From Rhizophlyctis rosea (Eukaryota > Chytridiomycota > Chytridiomycetes > Rhizophlyctidales > Rhizophlyctidaceae): 64,000 nucleotides of DNA. The notes under the pieces were generated by a model. It did no database searches. It saw only the letters and a list, made by a program, of their open reading frames with translations, and was not told the origin of the DNA. How positions within the stretch are numbered: the first letter of the stretch is position 1; each line of letters opens with the position of its first letter. Below are positions 10,312-20,688 of this stretch, one piece after another. The position numbers were made by a program, and so were the translations under genes. The stretch covers positions 62,001 through 126,000 of the forward strand of contig JADGJC010000011.1 in assembly GCA_027596075.1 (NCBI GenBank). The letters run 5' to 3'.

Positions 10312-12151
10312 TCATTCGCTGTCCCCACTCCACACGCCCTCCTCATCCTCTTGCTCCTTGACCGCTTCCACATCCGCTTCCGTCTCCCTCTCGTCCTCCG
10401 TCATATCCTCCGTCACATCCTGCTGCTGTTGCTCATCCTCTTCGCCGTGCTCCGCCTCCGGCTCCGGTTCCGCTTCACGGCCGTGGCATGCGTCGACTTT
10501 GACGTGACGTTTAAGAGCGTCGCTGCGGGAGAAGGACCGATCGCAGTTTGGGCAGCGGAAGGGGCGTTCGTTGGTGTGGAGGCGAACCTGTGGTATGGGG
10601 AAAAGGAATTAAGGGTGGAAATAGGGGAAGGGAAGACGATTTGTTATGAAAACAAATTCAAGAAATGGAAATGGCGACGCAAATGTCTATGCAGCTTGCC
10701 AAGCAAATGTCACGGCATATAGTCCAATAGTCCATCTACAAGTCTATGGCAGTTGCCCATCGACACCAAAAAAAGCACTCCAGCCACTCAGCATTCCAAG
10801 AAAGCATACATATGATGGTAGAATGCAAAAGCAAAAAAGATGAAAGCAAAATACTAACATGCCGCTTCAAATCATGCCCTCGGGTAAACCTTGACGGACA
10901 ATACGGGCACAAGAACAACTCGTCCCCTGTATGGATCTTCCTGTGACTCTTCAGGTTGTAACTCCGCGTAAACACCTTCGCACAGCCGGGGAACTCGCAC
11001 TTGTAGATAGCCGGGTAGGAGGTTCGTTGCTGCGTTGGCGCCTTCACCGGTGGTTTTGGGGTTTTCGCCGTTGCGACGGATTTGGCTTTGCGAGGTGCAC
11101 GGGCTACATGGGCGGATTTTGTGCGGAGATTTATGCGTACAGGCGTTGGCGTTGGGATGATGGGAGGAAGAGATGTGGTGGAAGTCGTCGAGGCGTTGGA
11201 CAAGGTTCTTCGGTGGGTGTTGCCGGTGTTGCAGAGCGGATCGTCGAAATAGGACGATGAAGAGGACATTGATTCCGACGGACTTGGAAGGCCGGAATGA
11301 CGCATCATGCCTCTTTCGGATTTGGGGAAGGTTGTGCTCAGCGGCCACAGCGGTGGGGTGTCGAGGGGAAGGATCGGAGACACTGGCGGGGAGTATGGTT
11401 TGACGTGGTCTTCCAGTTTGACGAGCACAGTAGGCGGCGCGATGGGGCTCGACGACACCTGATGCGTTACGATGGGCGATGATGGAACCATCTCGTGTCC
11501 GAACAACGCCGAAACCGTATCTCCATGCGTCATCCCTCCCGTAAAGGAGCTCAGATCGCCATCGAACACTGGTATCGTTTCCGGAGCCGCCGCAAAGTTC
11601 TCACTTGGACAAAGAACATCTGCCAACCCAGAGCCGTCCTCACTTCCCGACGTCATCCTTCCATTCTCTGCAGAGATGCCATCAAACCCGCTATCGCAAC
11701 CCAATCTAAGTTCTCCAAAATCCATTGATTCTAACCCATCATGTATTGATCTCGCTGGTGAAGGCAATCCATGATCCCATGTAACCCCTGCCGGCCCGTT
11801 TCCGATGTTGATCGCTGTTAGAGCAGAGCAGTCAACTGCTGTCTGGCTGGTCACCGGGTTGTCTTCGATGAGCGGGAACAAATCTTCCAATTTGAGATCT
11901 CCCCCGCCGTGGAGGTGTGCGTGGGAACACGAGGGGTAGTGTATGTCGAGCGGGTGAAGGAGTGGTTGGCCGTTGGCGAAGCCAATTGATGTCGCAAAAG
12001 GGTCGTCGCCAAAGTGGAGTGGTAACGGGACGTTCGGATAGAAATCGCATATTGATGCCGGCGTCGGTGGGGCATCGAGGAAATCATCCACGGAGGTGTG
12101 TGACGTCGAAAGGAACGGGGTGTTGAGAGGAGTGATCGTAATCGTTGCCAT
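10312..12151 (-). CDS. C2H2 zinc-finger transcription factor, Ace2/Swi5-like finger array
   Basis: A 522-residue protein from two exons (12151-10859 and 10587-10312) with a 271-bp intron (10588-10858) that splits the His-Val of the second finger. The N-terminal ~360 residues are Ser/Pro/Thr-rich and probably regulatory. A basic stretch ([18 protein letters not shown]) precedes three fingers: [33 protein letters not shown] and [17 protein letters not shown] followed by a Cys in place of the last His. This order, with a C2HC-type third finger and RSDAL, resembles the Ace2/Swi5 arrays of yeasts. The tail is acidic with a short poly-Gln. A DNA-binding nuclear role is secure; orthology to Ace2/Swi5 is inference. 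Confidence 0.88.
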
Positions 12152-14280
12152 GATGTATTATGGGAAACTTAGAAAGTTGTGACTGATTGTGGTGAGGTGT
12201 TGTCGAATGGAGAGGTCGAGTAATTATTTTGAGGTTGTTGTTTTGAGAGGTCTTTGTTAGTAATGAGTTGTTGTTCATATGAGAGGAGGTGAAAGGAAGG
12301 AAGGACGATTGGCAGCGATACGGAAAGTTCGGTTGGGCCGAGTCAAGCGTTTACCCAATGCGAAGTCTGTTTGATATGATATGTTATGACGCATGCAGGG
12401 GACAATCATGCAAACTCAGTCAAATGAGAAGCTGAGAAGTGGGACAGACAAATGCACGCGTATGGACAGCAAGGGTCCAGACTCTGTATATACCTTACGC
12501 GTCAGCAGGGGATTGCCAGAGGCGGTATCGCGCAGGAAGGTGAAGTGGCAATGCTGACTCTTGATGTGGGAAGGCAATCCTGCTGGGAGATAGGCCTAAC
12601 TGGCTCGGTATGAATGATACAACCGAACTGATTGGAAGGGACCCAATATTGTGGTGTACGGAAGGGGCACCGTATCCAAGGATGATGTACCGCCGCTGGA
12701 CCAAGGGACTCGCAATGAATGAACTTGATGGTAGCAATTCGTTCAAGAGAAGAAGGTCAAGGATCACCTTGATGAGGGCGGAAAGATCAGTGCCATTTAT
12801 GATTGTGTGGGATCCGCTTACGGACGGGGTACGCTGGAAAAACCATGACACTTTCGTTTCTTTTTGATGTTGCGGCATCATGCATCCGATGCTGTACGCT
12901 CATTTGTGTGACCAGTCGTCGGATGCACGGGCCGGCTGCCAACGGACCCACAACCTGAACCCCACTTCCAACTTGCAAGTGACAAACGTGGGTCTATTGA
13001 CCCATCTATACCCAGTAGTAGTGATACCGTACTGGACAGTCGATGCAGTTGAGCGAGTGGCCTTCCATCTCCCTTTCTCCCTTGAACCTTCTTGCACAAC
13101 TCCCTTCTGCATTTTCCGCATCATCCCAGTTGATGGACCGGAGCTCAAGTCCTTCACCTCCTGGATAGGTCCCCCGCCACGCATGATTTGACAGCTGGGG
13201 TGGCGGCTGCGCAATCGGGCATTTTTGGTCCGTCTCAAACTCCTGCACAGGTCGAGCACTTGCCACCGCATGCGAGAAGACCAGAAAGTCTTCATGCAAC
13301 CCTTTGGTGAGCAGAATGGCTTACACAGCCTTGCACAGGCTGATTCATACGACCGCTGAGGCGGCCGAACCCATAGCACAATTGAAAGAAGCCAGAGTCT
13401 TATTGGTGTCCTCACTGTCCTCCAACCTTCCCCCAGATCATCCAGATGGTGTCTGTGGCGACTCATCGGTCGGCAAGCCCCATCCTTTCGGAGGTGAACA
13501 TTCATGCGACGCGTTCTTGTTGCCAGGATGTGTGGCGTCGCTTCAGCCCACCGGCCCGACCACCAGAATCGGGTCCTGGGCCTGAGCAGCACCGCATGAA
13601 AAGCATGTGCCAGACATGCATGCAACCTTGAACTGAAGGAGTGCAGCATGACGTGTCCCCCCGACACATGCATTTCCGTGGATGGTTATTACCACGATTG
13701 TCCAATGGCATGAAAGTTGACACCTGACCACTACCAAAGAATATGGCCGAAAGTTCAGTGAAAGGCGCAAGAAGGTGGTCGTTAGGTGAAGACCGTCTAA
13801 CGCAGTCTGTAACTACTGTTGGATGGATTCCTGAGCGGTCTGGCATCAAAGTTGTCAGAAGGAAGTATCAAAGCAATTGATGCACCACGCTATGCCACTA
13901 TGTGAACGCCCCTTCAGGCATAGTCTTTTGGCCTCACGTGAAGCTTGTCAAAGCTTGATAACGATGCAATTTGCCAGAAGCATGAATGTTTACATTAAGT
14001 TCATCTATCAGCAAGTCAATCAGCAGCGTGATCTCAGCTGATGTTAAAGGCTCAACGGATGGCACGGTTTCAAGGAGATAGCCGTCAATTCAAGCTGCAC
14101 CTGGAGGGCTTCCCTCGGCTGACATACTATCCCTAAGCCAAGCTCTGCCTTCTTTGCAACGGAGCACTGCGTCAAATGCAGCTAGTCTGTTACGTGCCCT
14201 TATCTCCCGTGTATTGTGGTTGCCATTGGTCTGTAAGAGAGATCCCTCCATTCACGGAAAAATTGAAGTATTCTGATTGA
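12152..14280. other. Gene-poor intergenic DNA
   Basis: It contains the promoter of the zinc-finger gene at its left end. Overlapping open frames at 12.6-13.85 kb, up to 257 codons, run on both strands but show no conserved motif, and their composition (many Cys, Arg, Trp, His) looks non-coding. No terminal repeats or transposon genes were recognised. Confidence 0.4.
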
Positions 14281-15420
14281 TGGAGTTCTTCAGCAAACTC
14301 GAGTCATATGGCGATCAATCGATGTTACCATCACATCTGTGTAGTTGACCTCACCGCCTGACTTACGGTCATTCTCACTGTAAGAGCTATTAAGATGACT
14401 GTTTGAATCGCTGCTGCTGTGATTATGGTTGTCGCAGGTATGGTAGATACCGTGCTCGTTTTTGTTGGTGTCGGTGTGCATGTGGTCGTTGTTGAAATGA
14501 TTGACCTACTGCATTTACAATCACGGTAATAAACAGGGCGGTTGTTGCGTAATGGTTGACGAGGTTCATGTGGGAATTTGTGTGGTAGTGAGTATTGGGG
14601 CTAGTATAGTGGTTGTTATGGGCGGTGCTGTGCCAGTGGTGGTTGCCATTACGGTTTACGGATCATTGGTCCTGGCTTTTCGATTGTTATGGCTGGCGCA
14701 ACCATAGTCATGTTTCTGATTGCAGCAGCTGCCTTTACATTCAATATGGCTGTTACTATTATAGCCGGTCGTGAGGCGGCACCTATTGCACTGACTGCAA
14801 ATGATTGATGAATGTACGGTGGTGATGCCCAATCTGATTGAATATTGATATTCGACATCGCTCCGGTAAGACGTCCTATTACCAGACGGGTCAATGCAAC
14901 TCTACGAAACAGCATTGGCATGCTGTATATAAAAACTTCAAAGACAATTGAACTTGACTTTCCAACAGCGTGTACGAATGTAATTGATGTTGTTGAATCT
15001 TTGCAACTGCCACCACATCCATACATACAAACCATTCAATGAGATTTGAAATGCAGATTGTGGAATTCATCCCAAGATTGTTGCGGTTGCGAAATCAGAC
15101 GACGCAGACTTGGTAACGAAATCCGGATTCAGAGTTGTTGGGACAGTCGAATTGGATATAAAATATTGTGGACCCGATTTGAGGTCGATACCATTTTAAG
15201 TTCAGGAAACTGGCTGAAGAGTTTCGCATTTGAGATTCTCAAGGACCCGTGGCAAATGGTGCTGACATGATCAAATGGATTCCGATGGCCGTTTATCCAT
15301 CCCGGTCGATAATCCGCCGACATCAGCAGCTATTTTTGGGTACCCACTCATCAACATGTGATCGCAATTTCGTCCATCAGCCCTGGCTTTCACAGTCGCA
15401 CACAGACCTTCCTTCAGCCC
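14281..15420. other. GT-rich low-complexity stretch, possible decayed gene
   Basis: From about 14400 to 14810 the plus strand is rich in G and T and reads as Val/Gly/Ile/Ala-rich hydrophobic pieces (for example MAGATIVMFLIAAAAF at about 14679) broken by stops and frame changes. It may be a decayed membrane-protein gene or simple low-complexity DNA. The remainder to 15420 shows nothing recognisable. Confidence 0.25.
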
Positions 15421-15426
15421 CGTGAA

Positions 15427-15434
15427 TATAAAAG
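15427..15434 (+). promoter_or_regulatory. TATA box of the ACBP gene
   Basis: tataaaag lies 106 bp upstream of the ACBP start codon. The extended form ataaaagggtaaa recurs upstream of the DUF2828 gene near 17924. Confidence 0.55.
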
Positions 15435-15539
15435 GGTAAACTCTAACCCACCGACCCAGATCATCTGAACGTGCCAACTGCAATCCTCACTTACGAACCA
15501 ATCTTCCTCCTTCACCAGTTACCCTCAAAAAACATAACC

Positions 15540-16059
15540 ATGTCCGACGCTGCCTCCACCGGAAACGTATGTGTTGAACGCGCGATGAAGTGACGATCTA
15601 GATGGGGTTGTTTATTGTGGCTGACACTCGTTGGACGCAATTTTCACAGCAAGAGTTCGTCCAAGCCGCCAGCGACGTCAAGGCGCTCACCTACAAGCCC
15701 AGCAACGACGAGCTCTTAAAGCTGTACGGTCTCTTCAAGCAGGGTATTGTTGGTGACAACGACACTGGTATGTGTGCCATGGACAGCGGAAACTTTCTGT
15801 AAAGTTTTATAACTGCTACCGATACCGATGTTGACCTTGATCCTTGTCGTCGACAGCCAAGCCCGGACTTCTTGACCTCCAAGGCCGCGCTAAGTGGGAC
15901 GCCTGGACCGCTCTCAAGGGTAAGAACAAAAGTTCTTGTCTTTTCCGTCTTTCCAAACCATGGCCATCGTAACGACTCACACCGCAAATAGGCACCTCCA
16001 AGGCGGACGCTCAAGCGCAATACATTGCCCTCGTCAAGTCCCTCCAATCAAAGCAGTAA
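15540..16059 (+). CDS. Acyl-CoA-binding protein
   Basis: A 91-residue ACBP encoded by four exons (15540-15566, 15650-15767, 15857-15919, 15992-16059). It binds medium- and long-chain acyl-CoA esters and buffers the cytosolic acyl-CoA pool for lipid synthesis and vesicle traffic. Family signatures are clear: FVQAASDVKALTYKPSNDE, LLKLYGLFKQ (the YGLYKQ-type motif), GRAKWDAW and the closing YIALVKSL. Its length matches free-standing ACBPs (about 86-92 residues). The start follows a short leader with aacataacc before ATG. A TATA box lies about 110 bp upstream, consistent with a well-expressed housekeeping gene. Confidence 0.95.
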
Positions 16060-16907
16060 ACACTGCCCTGACTCAAGTTGTATATTGAATGAGATTTTTT
16101 GCACGCGGGTAGTGCGCCTGAAGAAGTTAATGCTGTGACGGCCGGGAAGGACGCCGAAGTTTTTTGTATATGGACTCCTTGTGATGTTCATTCTGTTTCA
16201 TCTGTTTTGATTCTGTGTTTCATTACATTTTGCTGTTACCCAAACGTGATTCTTTCGTCTTGTTGCCTCATTGATTTTGAACCAGGGCGTGAAATAGTTT
16301 TTAATGCGAAGCAAAGACGACATGCGATAATGCCACCAGCCTTTTGAGGAGCTATGTTGAACCAAAACGGAACCCGGCATTACATAAGGGATCGGGTCGA
16401 GCAAGAACTTCGACATTGGGGCCACCCCAAGGCGCTTCTGCACGAAGCTCTGCTGCCGGGGGTTCCTTCGCCGCACCTCTACAAGAATTCTTCATGTGTA
16501 GAACGAACCCCTCATCGCTCGATCATCTTGTTCATCAAGAACACAGAATTCCACTCAAGCTTCTTCACTCTCATGTCCCTTCACACTGTCAGCTATCATG
16601 GGGTATCTATTATTACATTCAATATACAGTTTGCATGGAAAGGGGGAAGTACACGATCGAGACGACGTGGTGCCACTTTTCACCATTGACCAGTTATACT
16701 TTTGGCAAGTGCATCAACCCCCCTGTTCCAGTTTGTCTTCACTTCCTCCAACTTGTAGTCTATACTGGCGGTGGCTCGGAAGGGGAAACGCGAGGAGGGG
16801 TAGATGAGTGATTGTGATGAGGGTGTTGTGGGGTCGGCGGGGGAGAACAAGGACTATAAAATCATAGTTTCCTTGATGTTAGCTTTGCTCCTACATACAG
16901 CTCCTCC
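16060..16907. other. Intergenic between convergent genes
   Basis: 3' flanks of ACBP and of the small membrane protein on the opposite strand. Open frames of 60-155 codons overlap each other here but none has recognisable features. Confidence 0.4.
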
Positions 16908-17102
16908 CTAATTTGGTAGGCAAATATTTACACCCACTTGGTTTTGTTTATCGGCGGGCAAGCCGGCTTCCAAATCTCTTTGCATCTGACGTAGTGCCGC
17001 GCGAGTTGCGATGGTGTTTTCTTCGAAGTGGGTGTGGATTACTTGGTAGGCTGTTGCGCCCAGGAGCAAGCCGGCCGTCAGGGGGAGGACGTAGCGAGAC
17101 AT
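16908..17102 (-). CDS. Small single-pass membrane protein, possibly Mic12-like
   Basis: A 64-residue uninterrupted frame starting MSRYVLPLTAG. A hydrophobic N-terminal segment (VLPLTAGLLLGATAYQV) is followed by a polar helix with an ALRQMQRDLEAG motif. This layout (very short N-terminus, one membrane helix, then a segment resembling N..H.SALLRQ) is similar to fungal Mic12/Aim5 subunits of the mitochondrial MICOS complex, but the match is by eye and weak. An in-frame upstream ATG at 17162 would add 20 residues without an obvious targeting signal. It could also be another small inner-membrane assembly factor. Whether it is a real gene needs expression data. Confidence 0.45.
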   Translation of the reverse strand: MSRYVLPLTAGLLLGATAYQVIHTHFEENTIATRAALRQMQRDLEAGLPADKQNQVGVNICLPN

Positions 17103-18126
17103 ATTGACGGCGTTAAGTATGTTGGGTGGCAGGCGATCTTGGCGAAGTCTGGGCGCTGACATTGCGGAAGCAAGGAGCGCGATCGGGTTGTGGACGATGC
17201 GGCTTGAAGGCTGCGCAACCAAGCCCCATGCCACGCTCCCAAGCCAAAGCCTCAGGGTCCTGTCCGGGCCTAGGAACATAAACCTCCTTCGCAACTTGCA
17301 TTAGTACAAACCCAGACTTGGATGCATTGTTCTGAGCGCATCTCAAGCTTGTTGAACATGTGCTCATAAATTCAATCATCGGCATTTGGCAATCGGTAGA
17401 ATGTATTTCCCGTGTGATCTCCAAATTTCCTAAACGGTGTCCCCTCATCATGTTATCGGCCAACAGCAATGGCCGTGTCTTACTTCTGAATGCTGCTGAA
17501 AGACCGTACATTCATACAATATTAGATGGTCTCAGGAACGTGAGAGGTGTTGGAAGACAGTGACAGCTGCGCAATTCTGAGGCTTGTCATGAAACGCGTG
17601 GTGACGCAGGCCAAAACAGGGAGGCACAGTCAATGTCCCCCCCCCCCCCCCACCACTGACTCTGCGTTCAGTTGCTGAACCCCCTCAACAATGTCCCCCC
17701 AGGGCCCCAACAATGAGTGCAATGGAGCGCCTCCATGATGCCAGCTGATGCCCGCTGATGCCCCACCCCAATTGACAATGTTATATGCCTGCTCAGATTT
17801 TCTGCCCACCACCGACAGCAAAAACAGGGCTGCTCCGCTCAGCTGAGTGTGTCTCAGCAACTGCACCCTGAAGAGGCGGATCGACTGCGCAGTCGTGTTT
17901 CTGATTCAAAAGGGACCCTTGCAATAAAAGGGTAAATCTCCTGACGATGCGCTTGATCCTCCAGAAGAGCGTGAACAACTTTCCCACGTATAAATTCACC
18001 AAAGGAACCGTTACAACACAACTTTCTTACGTTTCGCGAAAGCTGAGGCCATCAACCAAAACCCGCAGGGTGCAACAAATCAAGCTAAGAACGTCAAACA
18101 AAAACCACACTTCGCAACAAACCAGC
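17103..18126. other. Intergenic, promoter of the DUF2828 gene
   Basis: It holds a run of 15 C (17637-17651) with nearby repeated caacaatgtcccccc (second copy at about 17687) and tandem gctgatgcc (about 17741-17762). ataaaagggtaaa at about 17924-17936 matches the ACBP TATA region. No gene was recognised. Confidence 0.45.
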
Positions 18127-20352
18127 ATGGCTGCCACGGCTCAAGCACCCTTCCTTGCCGCCATGTCCGCGGCCAGCAACGTTGCGTATACCGAAAACAA
18201 CTCTCTCGCTCATGCCTCCACACTTGACGCCCGTCTGGATCTGTTCTACAAGCTTCTCCCCAACACGGAAGCCGGTGTCGCATCCGGGCTGTTCGAGAAT
18301 TCGTGGAAAGTGAGTCCCGAGGAAACTTTGAAGCTCATGTTCCACAATGGCGACATCAGGAAAGGGAAAGGAAACAAGAAGGGGTTCTTGGATGGGCTCC
18401 ACTGGCTCGCAATGAACGTAAATTAAGACTGCTTTGTCTTTTGAGCATTGAGACAGGCGCTGACTCCTCTTTTAGCACCCAGAAACCCTGCTGGCAAACC
18501 TCAAACACGTTCCCACGCACACCTACTGGAAAGACCTTCTCACCCTCCTCATGCGTCTCACAATGGGCGAAAACAACTACGAGCAACAACTCAGCAAGCA
18601 CGCCTCCTTCAACGCTGCCGCAAAGAACGAGAAGCAGCTGATGAAGTTGCGGTACGCCGAAGTGCCAAAGGCGAAGAAGTACGCGACGCTGGCGGAACGA
18701 GCTCAGAAACGACGAGAGTTGAGGAAGGAGCGGAAGGCTCAAATGGATACACTGCAGATGGAGAGCGGTGAGGATGCGGTTAGGAGGGCAAGGGAGGAGA
18801 GGCGTGCGGAGGTTGAGAAAGCTGAAAAGGAGGCGTGGGAAAGGGTGAAGGAAGAGAGAAAACGCAAGGCTGAAGAGAAGGAGAAGGCAGTCAAGGAACT
18901 CTTGGAGACTGACGAGCTCTATCAAAGGATCTACGGTAAGTTTGCTTCGGGTGAACGTTTTACATGTCGGTTTATTGATCATCCATATTGTGAACAGATG
19001 AGGTTGCGACGTGCTTCGCCAATCAAATGAAGGCAGATATCGAGCATCTCGAGTCGGGCGACAAGAAACGTATGTTCCAAGTCTCGTTGGCTGGAAAATA
19101 TGCGCCGAGCTTGAAGGCAGCCCATGAACGAGACCTCCAAATGACCAACGCCATTGCGCAGAAGCTCTTTCCTGAGAAAGATTACCGTCTGGTTATGGAA
19201 GATGGGACGTTGGGGCCGTACGAGGTAAGACCGTTGATCTCTAACATGCGCATCGCCAAACATATACTGATAGACATAAATCATCTCATAGGTCTACCTT
19301 TCGAAGGTCCGCGACCGCTACCGCAAAGTCTACGCCCGCCTCCGCGCCCACCAACGTGTTCCCGAGTCCTTCATGGGTACTGACCGGTGGAACGTCCTCC
19401 CCTACAACCGCGTTCCCTCCATCTGCATGAAGCGCAACTCCAAGAACTTCCTTGCCCATGACCGTGAGCGATTCGAGTCCTTCCTGGGCGACGTCAAGAC
19501 AGGCAAGAAGAAGATTGCGTCGGGAGCCCTGATGCCGCACGAAATGGTCCATACGGCTTGCACACACCGCCTCGAGGAGGGCCAGGAGTTGACCAACGAG
19601 CTGCAGTGGCAAAGCTACGTCGAGAGGCTGAGGGGTTTCGGGTGCTTGGACAACGCCATTGCGGTCTGTGACGTGTCGGGGTCCATGACGTTCCAATTGT
19701 CGGGCGGAAAAAGTGCTCGCGGGCTGGATGTTGCCATGGCGTTGAGCTTGTTGATGGCGGAGATCGTGGCCGAGCCGTTCAGGGGCCACATCATCACCTT
19801 CTCTGCACATCCGCAGTTCCACAAGGTGCAGGGGGACACGTTGAGGGCGAAGGTCAACAACATCGCGAGGATGCATTGGGAAATGAACACTCGTGAGTTT
19901 CTCCTCTTAATTTGGTGTATCGTTGCCTTGTGGAAACTGACCATCCTGTTTTCAATCAACTAGACTTCCAAGCAGTCTTCAACATGATCCTCCTCCGAGC
20001 TCAACAAGCCCAACTGCCCCCGGACCAAATGATCAAAACCGTCTTCGTCTTCAGTGACATGCAATTCGACCAGGCTTCCCGCGGCGCCACGCAAACCGAC
20101 CACGAGCTCATCCAGCAAAAGTTCCAGGCGGCGGGATACGACATGCCCATGATGGTGTACTGGAACTTGAATGGCCATTCGAACGTGCCGGTGACGAAGG
20201 ACACGGATAAGGTGGCGTTGGTGTCGGGGTACTCCGGGAACCTGTTCAAGTTGTTTACGGAGGGCAAGGAGTTGCCGCCGCCGGTGGATCCTCTTGATGT
20301 GATGAGGAGGGCGATTGAGAAAGGGTTCGACGAGTTGGTTGTTGTTGATTGA
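18127..20352 (+). CDS. DUF2828 family protein with C-terminal vWA-like domain
   Basis: A 655-residue protein in five exons (introns 18418-18475, 18936-18997, 19225-19291, 19893-19963). The N-terminal part (WKVSPEETLKLMFHNGDIRKGKG) is the conserved opening of DUF2828. A long charged, coiled-coil-like insert (about residues 165-255, rich in KKR/EER) separates it from the core (KYAPSLKAAHERD, YEVYLSKVRDRYRK, NRVPSICMKRNSKNF). The C-terminal domain has a MIDAS-type metal motif DVSGSM, with later FVFSDMQFD, and resembles a von Willebrand A fold. DUF2828 proteins occur in plants, fungi and large DNA viruses; their overall shape recalls Ro60 (TROVE plus vWA), which suggests RNA binding. That function is inference only. 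Confidence 0.87.
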
Positions 20353-20688
20353 GGTGGTGGTGGTGGAGGTGGTGGGGAGTGCTTAGCTTGGGGTGTTTAT
20401 AAATAAAATTTGTGCATTGAATAGCAGTAAGTGATTGCATAAGTATCAACGTCTTACGGCTTCATATTCCGTGTCATGATTGGTTGGTAGGACAAAGCTT
20501 TGGCATGCACTCCATCTCCTTCTCATCTGCACAAGTGGGACAACGCTGAAAAAAACATTCGTTTGCTCCCCGATATGCCGCGCATGCAAAAAGCATCATT
20601 TGTTCCTGAGAACGTCGGTATATTGGAAGCCATGGATACATTCCTACAGACTACTGGGTACTATACTCCGCCTAATTATAACGGACAA
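20353..20688. other. Intergenic between convergent genes
   Basis: Shared 3' flank of the DUF2828 and chitin synthase genes. A ggtggtggtggaggtggtgg tract follows the DUF2828 stop. No gene was seen. Confidence 0.45.

Noticed and set aside
12900..13850. Overlapping open frames up to 257 codons on the minus strand
   Set aside because: Equal-length frames exist on both strands. Composition is rich in Arg, Cys, Trp and His, and no domain, splice pattern or neighbour supports a gene.
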